Assembly (NCBI GenBank): GCA_902529785.1
Contig: CABZXV010000007.1
Span: 1 to 46,838, forward strand
Reading direction: 5' to 3'
Length of the DNA stretch: 46,838 bases
Source of the DNA: an uncultured Pelagibacteraceae bacterium
Lineage (GTDB): Bacteria; Pseudomonadota; Alphaproteobacteria; Pelagibacterales; Pelagibacteraceae
This document shows positions 1 to 8,157 of this stretch, piece after piece. Both the position numbers and the translations under genes were made by a program. Below the pieces are notes generated by a model. The model made no database searches, was not told the DNA's origin, and saw nothing but the letters and a program-made list of their open reading frames with translations. The number at the start of each line of letters is the position of its first letter. The stretch's first letter is position 1.

Positions 1-398
1 CTAAATTAGAATTGGTAGACTCTGATGATCCCCTAGATGCTGGTTTAGAAATGTTAGTAAGTCCTCCTGGTAAAAGACTTCAATCTATTACTCTACTTTC
101 AGGTGGAGAACAGGCTTTGACTGCATTATCTTTAGTATTTGCAGTATTTTTAACTAATCCTTCACCAATCTGTGTATTAGATGAAGTTGATGCTCCACTT
201 GATGATGCGAACGTTACTAGATTTTGCAATCTCCTAAACGAATTAACAAAAATTACTTCCACGAGATTCATAATTGTAACCCACCATGCATTAACCATGT
301 CAAAAATGGATAGATTATATGGGGTTACAATGCCAGAGAAAGGGATAAGTCAACTAGTTGCTGTTGACCTTCAAAAAGCTGAGAGCATGGTAGCTTAG
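1..398 (+). CDS. smc: Chromosome segregation protein SMC, C-terminal fragment (cut by window edge)
   Basis: This is the C-terminal ATPase half-domain of an SMC protein, the DNA-entrapping ATPase of bacterial condensin. The frame is open leftward to base 3 (KLELVDSDD...), so the track's TTG start at 12 is internal and the gene begins outside the window. Visible motifs are the ABC signature LSGGEQ, the Walker B/D-loop stretch [13 protein letters not shown] and the switch histidine in IVTHH. These are diagnostic for SMC rather than a transporter, because the signature and Walker B lie close together without a Walker A. RecN is a less likely alternative. It lies 4 bp upstream of atpI and may share a transcript with it. 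Confidence 0.9.
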   Translation, partial: KLELVDSDDPLDAGLEMLVSPPGKRLQSITLLSGGEQALTALSLVFAVFLTNPSPICVLDEVDAPLDDANVTRFCNLLNELTKITSTRFIIVTHHALTMSKMDRLYGVTMPEKGISQLVAVDLQKAESMVA

Positions 399-402
399 GC
401 TA

Positions 403-681
403 ATGGTAGAGGAAGATTTCAAAACTCGCCTTAAAAGTGCAAAAAATAGAGCAAAGTCTAAATATTTGGAAAATAAAGAGCCTAAGACGTCAGGAATGGG
501 CCACGCTTTTAAGATGAGTACAGAATTAGTTGCTGCGGTAGCTGTTGGGACAATTATTGGGTTTATTTTAGACAATTGGTTTGGTACTAAGCCCTGGTTA
601 ATTTTAATATTTTTTTTTGTAGGAGTAATTGCAGGCATAATGAATGTAATTAAATCAGCAAAAAAAATGCAGAATAAGTAG
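403..681 (+). CDS. atpI: AtpI-family F0F1 ATP synthase accessory membrane protein
   Basis: Small 92-aa protein with a charged, Lys-rich N-terminus (about residues 1-35) and two transmembrane helices at about 41-60 and 64-82, the second rich in Gly/Ile. This is the AtpI/AtpQ layout seen at the head of alphaproteobacterial F0 operons. AtpI proteins are thought to help assemble the c-ring or supply Mg2+ to the synthase; neither role can be read from the sequence. The ATG lies 4 bp after the smc stop and the gene precedes atpB by 15 bp. The identification rests on position and topology, since the family has few invariant residues. Confidence 0.85.
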   Translation: MVEEDFKTRLKSAKNRAKSKYLENKEPKTSGMGHAFKMSTELVAAVAVGTIIGFILDNWFGTKPWLILIFFFVGVIAGIMNVIKSAKKMQNK

Positions 682-696
682 AAGTAAGAGAATATA

Positions 697-1431
697 ATGG
701 CATCAAATCCAATGTACCAATTCAATGTTTATAGGATTGGACCAGAAATAAAATTAGGCTCTGTTGATATTTCTTTCACCAATGCAAGTTTATTTATGGT
801 CATAAGCTCATTGGCTATTTTGATAATTTTTAATTTAGGTGCTAAGAAAAAAACTTTAATACCTGACAAATTACAACTATTGTCAGAACTCAGTTATACC
901 TTTGTGGCCAAAATGATTAATGATACAGCTGGATCAAAAGCAAAACCATATTTTTCTTTTATTTTCTCACTATTTATGTTTGTTCTATTTTGTAACATGT
1001 TCGGAATGATTCCTTACGCGTTTACGGTCACAAGTCATATTATAGTTACATTTGTGCTAGCGGCTTTTATCTTTATTGGAGTTACAATTATTGGTTTTAT
1101 GAAACATGGATTAGGATATTTAAAATTATTTGTACCTAGTGGAGTTCCAATAGTTTTGCTTCCATTAATAGTTATTATTGAGATTATCTCATATTTAAGT
1201 AGGCCGATTAGTTTATCAGTAAGACTATTTGCAAATATGATGGCAGGTCATACAATGATGAAAGTGTTTGGCGGTTTTGTTATTAGCTTAGGAATTGTTG
1301 GTGGGTGGCTTCCACTAAGTTTTTCGGTTGCACTTACAGGTTTGGAGATATTAGTTGCTTTTCTTCAAGCATATGTATTTGCAATTTTAACATGCATTTA
1401 TTTGAATGATGCATTAAATTTACACCATTAA
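697..1431 (+). CDS. atpB: ATP synthase F0 subunit a
   Basis: Subunit a forms the two proton half-channels against the c-ring in the inner membrane. The 244-aa product is a multi-helix membrane protein of normal family length. The diagnostic segment RPISLSVRLFANMMAGH (about residues 169-185) carries the essential arginine at about 176. The C-terminal helix runs through ALTGLEILVAFLQAYVFAIL, also typical. The ATG is preceded by a purine-rich GTAAGAG. It is second in a compact atpI-B-E-b'-b operon. No F1 genes follow, as is usual in alphaproteobacteria, where F0 and F1 are encoded at separate loci. Confidence 0.98.
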   Translation: MASNPMYQFNVYRIGPEIKLGSVDISFTNASLFMVISSLAILIIFNLGAKKKTLIPDKLQLLSELSYTFVAKMINDTAGSKAKPYFSFIFSLFMFVLFCNMFGMIPYAFTVTSHIIVTFVLAAFIFIGVTIIGFMKHGLGYLKLFVPSGVPIVLLPLIVIIEIISYLSRPISLSVRLFANMMAGHTMMKVFGGFVISLGIVGGWLPLSFSVALTGLEILVAFLQAYVFAILTCIYLNDALNLHH

Positions 1432-1448
1432 TAAAAAAAGGAGGAAGA

Positions 1449-1676
1449 ATGGAATTAGAAGCAGCAAAAATGATAGGAGCAGGTTTAGCAGCTATTGCAT
1501 TAGCAGGTGCAGGAGTTGGTATTGGAATTATCTTTGGTAATTACTTATCTGGTGCTATGAGAAATCCATCTGCAGCTCAAAAACAATTCCCTAATTTATT
1601 ATTAGGATTTGCTTTAGCTGAAGCTACAGGATTATTTGGACTAGTAGTTGCGTTGATTATTTTATTTGCATTTTAG
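1449..1676 (+). CDS. atpE: ATP synthase F0 subunit c (c-ring proteolipid)
   Basis: 75-aa hairpin of two transmembrane helices that oligomerises into the rotating c-ring. The first helix carries the Gly-rich packing motif (GAGVGIGIIFG, about 20-30), the polar loop has RNPSA, and the second helix carries the proton-binding carboxylate, a glutamate at position 58 in LAEATGLF. A strong Shine-Dalgarno (AGGAGGAAG) precedes the ATG, the best ribosome site in this operon. That fits the need for many c copies per complex. The carboxylate is Glu rather than the Asp of E. coli. Nothing in the sequence marks a Na+-binding form, so proton coupling is assumed. Confidence 0.98.
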   Translation: MELEAAKMIGAGLAAIALAGAGVGIGIIFGNYLSGAMRNPSAAQKQFPNLLLGFALAEATGLFGLVVALIILFAF

Positions 1677-1679
1677 TTA

Positions 1680-2270
1680 ATGTTAAAAAAAATAATTATT
1701 TTAGTATTCATCACATGCTTTGCATGTTTTAATATAGTATTTGCTGCTGAAAGTGGTGGTATGCCTCAACTCAATCCAGAGTTTTGGATATCTCAAATAT
1801 TCTGGCTTATCATCACATTTGGAATACTTTTTATTGTTCTAACCAAAGTTATATTGCCGAAAATAAGTGACAACCTGGAAACTAGAAAGTCCCAAATATT
1901 AGAAAATATTGAAACAGCGGATGAACAAAAAAAAGAAAGTCAGAAAAAAATTGATGAATATGAAAAAATTATTTTAGATAGTAAAATTAAAGCGAAAAAC
2001 TACTTTAACGAAGCTAGAGAAAAAATATTAGAGGATATTAATAAAAAAAGAAATGCATTAGAAAAAGATCTTGATGAAGAAATTAGTTCAGTAGAAAACG
2101 AGTTGTCTGAATTTAGAAATAAATCAGGTGAAAAAATAAACAAAATAGCAGCCGAAACATCAGCAGAATTAATAAAAGAGCTGATAGGTGAAGAAGTAAA
2201 TAGTAGCAGCATTGCTGCGATAGTAGATGAACAAGCAAAATTAAACAAAGAGAGAAAAGATGTCGTTTGA
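1680..2270 (+). CDS. atpF': ATP synthase F0 subunit b' (peripheral stalk)
   Basis: 196-aa stalk subunit. A hydrophobic N-terminal stretch (about 1-23, ending in FAAES) looks like a cleavable signal or extra segment. A transmembrane helix follows at about 36-58, then a long Lys/Glu-rich coiled coil to about 190. b' subunits pair with b as a heterodimer in alphaproteobacteria, cyanobacteria and chloroplasts, holding F1 static. The ATG is 3 bp after the atpE stop and the 3' end overlaps atpF by 11 bp, so translation of b' and b is probably coupled. The assignment of b' versus b follows gene order; the two are weakly conserved in sequence. Confidence 0.9.
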   Translation: MLKKIIILVFITCFACFNIVFAAESGGMPQLNPEFWISQIFWLIITFGILFIVLTKVILPKISDNLETRKSQILENIETADEQKKESQKKIDEYEKIILDSKIKAKNYFNEAREKILEDINKKRNALEKDLDEEISSVENELSEFRNKSGEKINKIAAETSAELIKELIGEEVNSSSIAAIVDEQAKLNKERKDVV

Positions 2271-2757
2271 TGCAACATTTTGGGTAGCAATTTCATTTTT
2301 TATATTTATTGGTGTGTTGGTATATTTTAAAATTCCTCAGAATATAAACAATCTTCTTACAAAGATGATAGGAGATATAAAAAAGGAAATTGATGAAAGT
2401 GAAAAGTTAAGAGTTGAGTCAAAGAAACTTTTAGATGCGGCTCAGGCTAAACTTAACTCTGTAGAGGGCGAAACCAAAAAAATACTCGATCAAGCCAAAA
2501 CTGAGTCAGAACAGCTTGTTATTAGCATGAATGAAAAGTTTCATAAAAGTTCTGAAATAAAGAAAAATTTAACCCAAACTAAAATAAATCAGATGAAAGA
2601 TTCAGCAATCAAAGAAATCAAAGATAGATCAATTAAAATTGCACTAGAGTCTGTGAAAAAGATTATGACTACAACAGTTGATAGGTCCAAATTAGATAAT
2701 CTTTTTGAAAAAAATCTTGAAGAAGCAAAGTCTGAATTAAAAAAAATTAATTCATAA
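2260..2757 (+). CDS. atpF: ATP synthase F0 subunit b (peripheral stalk)
   Basis: 165-aa protein with one N-terminal transmembrane helix (about 5-22, starting FDATFWVAISFFIF) and a long charged coiled coil to the C-terminus. This is the classic subunit b architecture. It starts inside the last codons of the b' gene, and the ATG is the only sensible start. It is the last gene of the F0 operon; a 44-bp AT-rich gap separates it from crtI. I see no convincing terminator hairpin in that gap, so read-through into the retinal operon is possible. Confidence 0.93.
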   Translation: MSFDATFWVAISFFIFIGVLVYFKIPQNINNLLTKMIGDIKKEIDESEKLRVESKKLLDAAQAKLNSVEGETKKILDQAKTESEQLVISMNEKFHKSSEIKKNLTQTKINQMKDSAIKEIKDRSIKIALESVKKIMTTTVDRSKLDNLFEKNLEEAKSELKKINS

Positions 2758-2801
2758 CTTAATTACGTTACATTTACTCAAAATAATATAAAATCTGTAT
2801 T

Positions 2802-4259
2802 ATGAATTCGATAGTAATTGGATCAGGATTTGGAGGTATGGCCGCAGCATTGAGATTAAAGGCTAAAAGTCATAATGTAACTCTGATTGAAAAACATAAA
2901 GATTTAGGTGGAAGAGCAAGAGTTTTTAGAAAAAATGGATTTACATTTGATGGTGGTCCAACTGTTATAACAGCACCTTATTTGATTGATGAATTATTCC
3001 AGCTTTTTAATAAAAACTCAAAAGATTATTTAGAAATTAGATCTCTCAAAACTTGGTATCAATTTGTTTTTGAGGATGGTTTCAAATTCAACTACTCAGG
3101 TAATGAACAAGAGATGATTGATCAAATAAAAAAGATCAATGAAAAGGACGCCGAGGGTTATAAAAACTTAGTAAATTTTACAAAAAAAATTTTCGATAAA
3201 GGATTTACTGAATTATCAGATGTACCATTTGATAAACCCTCATTTATGTTAAAGCAAATACCCTCTTTGTTCAATCTAAAGAGTTATAAATCTGTTTATG
3301 GTTTAGTTTCATCTTACATAGAAAATGAAAAATTAAGAAGATTACTTAGTATGCATCCACTATTGGTAGGTGGTAATCCTTTTACAACAACATCAATATA
3401 TGGATTAATTTTATATTTAGAAAAAAAATGGGGGATTCATTATTCAATGGGGGGTACTGGTCAAATAATAAATGGTATGGAAAAACTAATGAATGAAGAA
3501 CATATAAAAGTATTAAAAGGATGCGAAGTAAATAAAATCTTATCAAATAAAAATAAAATAACTGGCGTTGAACTAAGCAACGGAGACAAAATAGAGGCAG
3601 ATAATGTCATTTGCAACGCTGATCCACCTGCAGTTTACTCAAAATTAGCAAACAGAAATATTAGTAATTCTATTTTTAATTGGAAAATGAAAAGAATGGA
3701 ATACTCAATGGGTTTGTTTGTGTATTACTTTGGAACTAAAAAAGTTTACGACGATGTTGAACATCATACAATCAAATTCGGTGATAAGTACAAGGAACAC
3801 TTGGATGACATTTTTAATAATAAAAAATTAAATGACGATATTAGTTACTATTTACATAGACCAACAGCTACTGACAAATCTATGGCGCCTGACAATCATG
3901 ATTGTTTTTATGTGTTGGTGCCAGTTCCTAATAACCAATCTGGTATAGATTGGTCTATTGAGGGAGATAAAATAAAAAAATTAGTTATTAAAAAAATGGA
4001 AGAAAGTTTACTGCCCAATCTAAGAGAAAATATTGTTGAGGATTTTTATTTAACTCCAGATTATTTTGAGAAAGAGTTGAATACAAAATATGGCTCAGGT
4101 TTTTCTATTCAACCAAAATTTACCCAATCAGCTTATTTTAGATTTCATAATAAATCAGAGATTTTTGATGGTTTGTATTTCGTTGGAGCAGGTACCCATC
4201 CTGGAGCAGGTGTACCAGGAGTATTATCTTCAGCAAAAGTCTTAGACAAAATTTTGTAA
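2802..4259 (+). CDS. crtI: Phytoene desaturase (carotenoid pathway)
   Basis: FAD-dependent CrtI-type desaturase (485 aa, normal length) that converts phytoene to lycopene at the membrane. The N-terminal dinucleotide-binding motif VIGSGFGGMAAAL (about 5-17) is followed by LIEKHKDLGGRARV. The C-terminal FAD signature is present as LYFVGAGTHPGAGVPGVL. Its stop overlaps the crtB start (TAATG). It opens a crtI-crtB-crtY-blh operon whose end product should be retinal. The upstream 44 bp hold a TATAAA-like box at about 2787, but I could not find a well-spaced -35, so the promoter is unresolved. Confidence 0.96.
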   Translation: MNSIVIGSGFGGMAAALRLKAKSHNVTLIEKHKDLGGRARVFRKNGFTFDGGPTVITAPYLIDELFQLFNKNSKDYLEIRSLKTWYQFVFEDGFKFNYSGNEQEMIDQIKKINEKDAEGYKNLVNFTKKIFDKGFTELSDVPFDKPSFMLKQIPSLFNLKSYKSVYGLVSSYIENEKLRRLLSMHPLLVGGNPFTTTSIYGLILYLEKKWGIHYSMGGTGQIINGMEKLMNEEHIKVLKGCEVNKILSNKNKITGVELSNGDKIEADNVICNADPPAVYSKLANRNISNSIFNWKMKRMEYSMGLFVYYFGTKKVYDDVEHHTIKFGDKYKEHLDDIFNNKKLNDDISYYLHRPTATDKSMAPDNHDCFYVLVPVPNNQSGIDWSIEGDKIKKLVIKKMEESLLPNLRENIVEDFYLTPDYFEKELNTKYGSGFSIQPKFTQSAYFRFHNKSEIFDGLYFVGAGTHPGAGVPGVLSSAKVLDKIL

Positions 4260-5110
4260 TGGAGAAAAAGAGTTTTCTATCAATTTACGCAAAATCATTT
4301 AACTGGGCTGGTTTTTTTCTTCCAAAGAAAACTTATTTGAAATGTTCTAATTTATACGATTTTTGTAGAACTTTAGACAATATAGCAGACGATGAAGGTA
4401 CAATTGATGTTAAATTAAGAAGATTTTTAAACTTCAAAAATAATTTTATTAATAAAGAATTTCAGAATCCAATAATAAAAAATATGTGGGTATTAATGGA
4501 TGAATATAATATTTCAACCAAAATTGTAGAAGACTTATTCGATGGTCTAGAGTCTGATATTCAAAATGAAATAAGATTAAATTCAAAAAAGGAATTATTA
4601 ATTTATTCATATAGAGTAGCAGGAACTGTAGGATTAATGATGGCAAAAATTTTAAATGTCACTAGTTCTAATTCTCTTAAATCAGCTTTAGATTTGGGAA
4701 TAGCTATGCAACTAACAAATATTTCTAGAGATGTGATAGAGGATTCTAAAAATAAAAGGTTTTATATAAAACATAATTTTGAAACCATAAAAGAAACATT
4801 GGCTACTGCAGATTTATTTTATGATAGTAGCTTTTCATCAATAAAAGATATTCCAGTAACTCTTAGATTTTCAATATTAGTTGCAAGAAGAGTTTATAGA
4901 CAAATTGGAAGAAATATTATTAAAAAACAAACTATTCAGAATTATAATAAATCAGGTAAAATTTTTGTTACTAAAAGCGGTAAGATATTACAAACAATAT
5001 TATCTATATTTGACCTAGTAAAACTATCATTGATTAAAAAACATAATCACCTTAGAGATAAAGAACACGAATTAATAAGTGAAGAGATAAATTTAAATGA
5101 AAGATTTTGA
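4259..5110 (+). CDS. crtB: Phytoene synthase
   Basis: Condenses two geranylgeranyl diphosphates to phytoene, the committed step of carotenoid synthesis. The 283-aa protein shows both prenyl-diphosphate-binding acidic motifs of the squalene/phytoene synthase family: CRTLDNIADD near the N-terminus and LTNISRDVIED in the middle, followed by RFYI. The ATG overlaps the crtI stop and the 3' end overlaps crtY by 14 bp, indicating translational coupling. No GGPP synthase (crtE) is present in this cluster, so the substrate must come from a prenyltransferase encoded elsewhere. Confidence 0.95.
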   Translation: MEKKSFLSIYAKSFNWAGFFLPKKTYLKCSNLYDFCRTLDNIADDEGTIDVKLRRFLNFKNNFINKEFQNPIIKNMWVLMDEYNISTKIVEDLFDGLESDIQNEIRLNSKKELLIYSYRVAGTVGLMMAKILNVTSSNSLKSALDLGIAMQLTNISRDVIEDSKNKRFYIKHNFETIKETLATADLFYDSSFSSIKDIPVTLRFSILVARRVYRQIGRNIIKKQTIQNYNKSGKIFVTKSGKILQTILSIFDLVKLSLIKKHNHLRDKEHELISEEINLNERF

Positions 5111-6161
5111 TTTTGTCATTATTGGTGGAGGTTGTGCAGGATTATCTTTGGCATATGAATTAGAGATCAATAATAAGTTAAAAAATAAAACATTAGCTAT
5201 TATTGAACCAAGAGATGAATATAAAAAAGATAAAACTTGGTCTTTTTGGAAGACATTCCCACATAATTTTGAAGATTGTGTAAAAAAAAATTGGAAATAT
5301 TTTTCAATAAATGTGCCTAAAAAAACTAAACATCTAGAGTGCAATAATTATCCATATCAAAGTATTGATAGTGGGCTATTTTATGAGAAGATAAACAATA
5401 GATTAAAAGAGAATAAAAATATTTCATTTCACAAAAATGATCAAAATATAAATTTTGATAACTCTTTAGTATTTAATAGTGTTCCAATTTTAAATAATCG
5501 AAACAATGGTCTATGGCAGCATTTTTGTGGTGTAGAAATAGAAACTAAAAAGGAATTTTTCGATGAAGAAATGATGAATCTAATGGATTTCGATTGTGAA
5601 CAGAGAGGTAGTGTTCATTTTTTTTATACACTTCCATATTCAAAAAGGACAGCATTGGTTGAAACAACTTGGTTATCAGAAATGAATGACGACTCCCAAA
5701 AAGATTATGATCAGCAAATTAAAGAATATATTGAGAATAATCTTAAAATAAAAGATTATAAGATTACATATAAAGAAGTGGGTGCAATACCTCTTTTTTA
5801 TCCAACAATTGACCAATTAATAAATAAAATTAATATTGGCACAGCAGGTGGTATGACAAGATTAAGTACTGGTTATACTTTTCTAAATATTCAAGAACAA
5901 AGTAAATACATAAGAGAAAATATCGAAAACATTAGTAAATTGAAAACTTTTCAAATTAAAAAGAAATATCAATTTCTTGATAATGTTTTTTTAAAAGTTC
6001 TGAAAAATAATCCAAGCAAAATGCCAAATATTTTTTTTAGGATGTTTAATAATAAACCAAATACCGTTATAAAATTTTTGTCTAATAGAAGCAATTTTTT
6101 TGAAGATTTATCAATAGTATTAAAAATGCCTAAATGGATTTTTATAAAAGCACTTTTTTAA
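5097..6161 (+). CDS. crtY: Lycopene beta-cyclase
   Basis: CrtY-type cyclase (354 aa) that forms the beta rings of beta-carotene from lycopene. Supporting motifs are the N-terminal FAD/NAD-binding loop FVIIGGGCAGLSLAYEL, the family motif KDKTWSFW soon after, and GGMTRLSTGYTF in the C-terminal half. The ATG lies within the 3' end of crtB. Five bases separate it from blh. The end of the protein is Lys/Asn-rich, which reflects genome composition. The crtI-B-Y order matches beta-carotene production for retinal rather than for a more elaborate carotenoid. Confidence 0.93.
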   Translation: MKDFDFVIIGGGCAGLSLAYELEINNKLKNKTLAIIEPRDEYKKDKTWSFWKTFPHNFEDCVKKNWKYFSINVPKKTKHLECNNYPYQSIDSGLFYEKINNRLKENKNISFHKNDQNINFDNSLVFNSVPILNNRNNGLWQHFCGVEIETKKEFFDEEMMNLMDFDCEQRGSVHFFYTLPYSKRTALVETTWLSEMNDDSQKDYDQQIKEYIENNLKIKDYKITYKEVGAIPLFYPTIDQLINKINIGTAGGMTRLSTGYTFLNIQEQSKYIRENIENISKLKTFQIKKKYQFLDNVFLKVLKNNPSKMPNIFFRMFNNKPNTVIKFLSNRSNFFEDLSIVLKMPKWIFIKALF

Positions 6162-6166
6162 ATTAA

Positions 6167-7060
6167 ATGATCAAAATTAATTTTTACCACTCTTTAATTT
6201 TTTTTAATTTATCTATTTTTCTATCTGGGATAAAATACTTAAGAGAAGGTAGTTTCTTAATTATTTCATTATTTTTAATTCTAACAATTGGAATTTCTCA
6301 TGGTTCTCTGGATAATATTAAAGGTAAAAAAATGATTAAATATTTTGGATATAAATCTATTAGTATTTTTTATTTGAGTTATTTACTTATTGGTGCAGTT
6401 ACAATATTAATTTGGCTAATATTTCCAAAATCATTACTTTTATTATTTTTAATTATCGCTGCTTTTCATTTTGGTAAAGAGGATTCTGAATTTATTAATC
6501 AAAAGAAAAACTTTGAATTAATTTATTTTTTTAAAGGATCATTGATAATTACATCGCCACTATTTTTCCACAAAGAAGAGACAATTTTAATATTCGAGAC
6601 ATTAAATTTTAATATTTCAAATAATTTTATAATATCTAATGAGATATTATTCGTGCTTATACTTTTATCTTTGATCTCTGGGATTATTTTGGCATTAAAT
6701 AAAAGTATTGAAGCAAAGTCATTATTATTAATGGATTACCTATCAATACTTATCCTAAATTATTTTCTTGCCCCAATAATTGCTTTTACGATTTACTTTT
6801 GCTTTTTACATTCTATTAGACACTCGATTTCTTTAATTAGAGAATTAAATAAAAATTTGAAAAAGGGTTTGCCGTTATTCATTAAAAAAGCCCTTCCACT
6901 AACAATTTTGACAATTTTTGGATATGTTGTTTCAATATTAATACTAAATAATTATAACGAATTTAACGAGACTATATATCGGGTTATTTTTATTGGATTG
7001 GCCTCTTTAACTTTTCCACATATATTGCTCGAATATTTAATTGAAAAAAATGAGCAATAA
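6167..7060 (+). CDS. blh: Brp/Blh-family beta-carotene 15,15'-dioxygenase (retinal formation)
   Basis: 297-aa polytopic membrane protein of the Brp/Blh family, which cleaves beta-carotene into two retinal molecules, the rhodopsin chromophore. The iron-binding histidines expected of the family are visible: GISHGSLDN, AAFHFGKEDSEF, LHSIRHSISL and FPHILLEY. It is the last enzyme of the crt operon. Its 3' end overlaps a small membrane-protein ORF by 11 bp. No rhodopsin gene is in the window, so a proteorhodopsin elsewhere in the genome is inferred. Confidence 0.93.
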   Translation: MIKINFYHSLIFFNLSIFLSGIKYLREGSFLIISLFLILTIGISHGSLDNIKGKKMIKYFGYKSISIFYLSYLLIGAVTILIWLIFPKSLLLLFLIIAAFHFGKEDSEFINQKKNFELIYFFKGSLIITSPLFFHKEETILIFETLNFNISNNFIISNEILFVLILLSLISGIILALNKSIEAKSLLLMDYLSILILNYFLAPIIAFTIYFCFLHSIRHSISLIRELNKNLKKGLPLFIKKALPLTILTIFGYVVSILILNNYNEFNETIYRVIFIGLASLTFPHILLEYLIEKNEQ

Positions 7061-7223
7061 AAATATTAATTTAATTGGTTGGATTTTATTCATTATTTCT
7101 GCATTGGGTTTTGTCATATCAAGTGTAGGAAGTTTTTGGGCTATGTTTGGCAGTCTTTTTTTTCTAATTGCATGCATTGTTTTTTTAATTCCATTTTTTC
7201 GAAAGGATGAAAGTGAAAAATAA
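7050..7223 (+). CDS. Small two-helix membrane protein between blh and ispH
   Basis: 57-aa product counted from ATG 7050 (MSNKNIN); the track's TTG start at 7041 is less likely. It consists almost entirely of two hydrophobic helices (about 6-25 and 29-50) joined by a Ser/Gly turn, ending in a charged tail (FRKDESEK). The repeated pattern of small residues in the helices faintly recalls YrhK-like two-helix proteins, but I do not assign it. It overlaps blh by 11 bp and ispH by 17 bp, so it is probably co-translated. Whether it serves retinal synthesis or the isoprenoid step is unknown. Confidence 0.65.
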   Translation: MSNKNINLIGWILFIISALGFVISSVGSFWAMFGSLFFLIACIVFLIPFFRKDESEK

Positions 7224-8157
7224 TCATCTTAAAATACTTTTAGCAGCTCCAAGAGGTTTTTGTGCGGGAGTTGATAGGGCAATTGAGATTGTAAAGAAAA
7301 GTATAAAAAAATATGGTGCCCCTGTATATGTAAGACATGAAATAGTCCATAACAAACATGTAGTAGATGGCTTAAAAAAAATTGGTGCAGTATTTGTTGA
7401 AGAAATTGATGAAATAGAGGATAAAACAAGACCTGTTATCTTTTCAGCTCATGGTGTCCCAAAATCTGTTCCTCAAGAAGCTGAAAGTTTAAATATGATA
7501 TTTGTTGATGCAACGTGCCCACTAGTATCTAAAGTTCATAGAGAAGCAGAAAATTTAAATAAAAAAGATGTTCAAGTTTTACTTATAGGTCATAAAAACC
7601 ATCCTGAAGTAATTGGCACAATGGGTCAAGTAGCGAGTGGAAAGATTGATCTTATTGAAACTATAGATGATGCAAAAAATTATCAAAGAGGTAAAAACGA
7701 TAAACTTGCTTATATTACACAAACAACATTGTCGGTTGATGATACTAAAGATATTATAAACGTTTTAAAAGAACGCTTTCCTGATATTTACGAGCCTAAA
7801 AAAGATGACATTTGTTATGCAACAACAAATAGGCAAGCAGCAGTGAAAAAGATAGCAAAAGAGTGTGATAATTTGTTTGTGATTGGTAGCAGGAATTCTT
7901 CTAACTCGGTTAGATTGGTGGAGGTAGCTAAAAATAATGGATGCAAAAATGCTGAATTAATTCATTCAGAAAGTACTTTTCCACTTGAAAAAATATCTAA
8001 ATGCAAAACAATAGGTATTTCATCTGGTGCCTCAGCTCCTGAAGTATTAGTTAATGAATTCATAGAAAATATTAAAAAAAAATTTACTGTAGAGATAAAG
8101 GAAGTTGAAATAGTAAAAGAAGATGTAACATTTAAAATTCCAGGAAAATTAAATTAA
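7207..8157 (+). CDS. ispH: 4-hydroxy-3-methylbut-2-enyl diphosphate reductase
   Basis: Last enzyme of the MEP isoprenoid pathway. It reduces HMBPP to IPP and DMAPP using a [4Fe-4S] cluster. The 316-aa protein shows the family blocks in order: APRGFCAGVDRAIE with the first cluster Cys, SAHGVP, VDATCPLVSKVH with the second Cys, GHKNHPEVIGT, TQTTLSVDDT, and CYATTNRQ with the third Cys. It overlaps the upstream small ORF and joins thrB through a TAATG junction. Its place just after the retinal operon is metabolically sensible because IPP/DMAPP feed carotenoids. However, ispH-thrB-rnhA is also a common alphaproteobacterial cluster without carotenoid genes. Confidence 0.97.
   Translation: MKVKNNHLKILLAAPRGFCAGVDRAIEIVKKSIKKYGAPVYVRHEIVHNKHVVDGLKKIGAVFVEEIDEIEDKTRPVIFSAHGVPKSVPQEAESLNMIFVDATCPLVSKVHREAENLNKKDVQVLLIGHKNHPEVIGTMGQVASGKIDLIETIDDAKNYQRGKNDKLAYITQTTLSVDDTKDIINVLKERFPDIYEPKKDDICYATTNRQAAVKKIAKECDNLFVIGSRNSSNSVRLVEVAKNNGCKNAELIHSESTFPLEKISKCKTIGISSGASAPEVLVNEFIENIKKKFTVEIKEVEIVKEDVTFKIPGKLN

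Noticed and set aside
2758-2801. Promoter for the crt operon
   Set aside because: A TATAAA box is visible but the best -35 candidates are spaced about 13-14 bp, too close for a confident call.
7229-7429. Minus-strand 66-aa ORF over ispH
   Set aside because: Shadow of ispH with no supporting motif or ribosome site.
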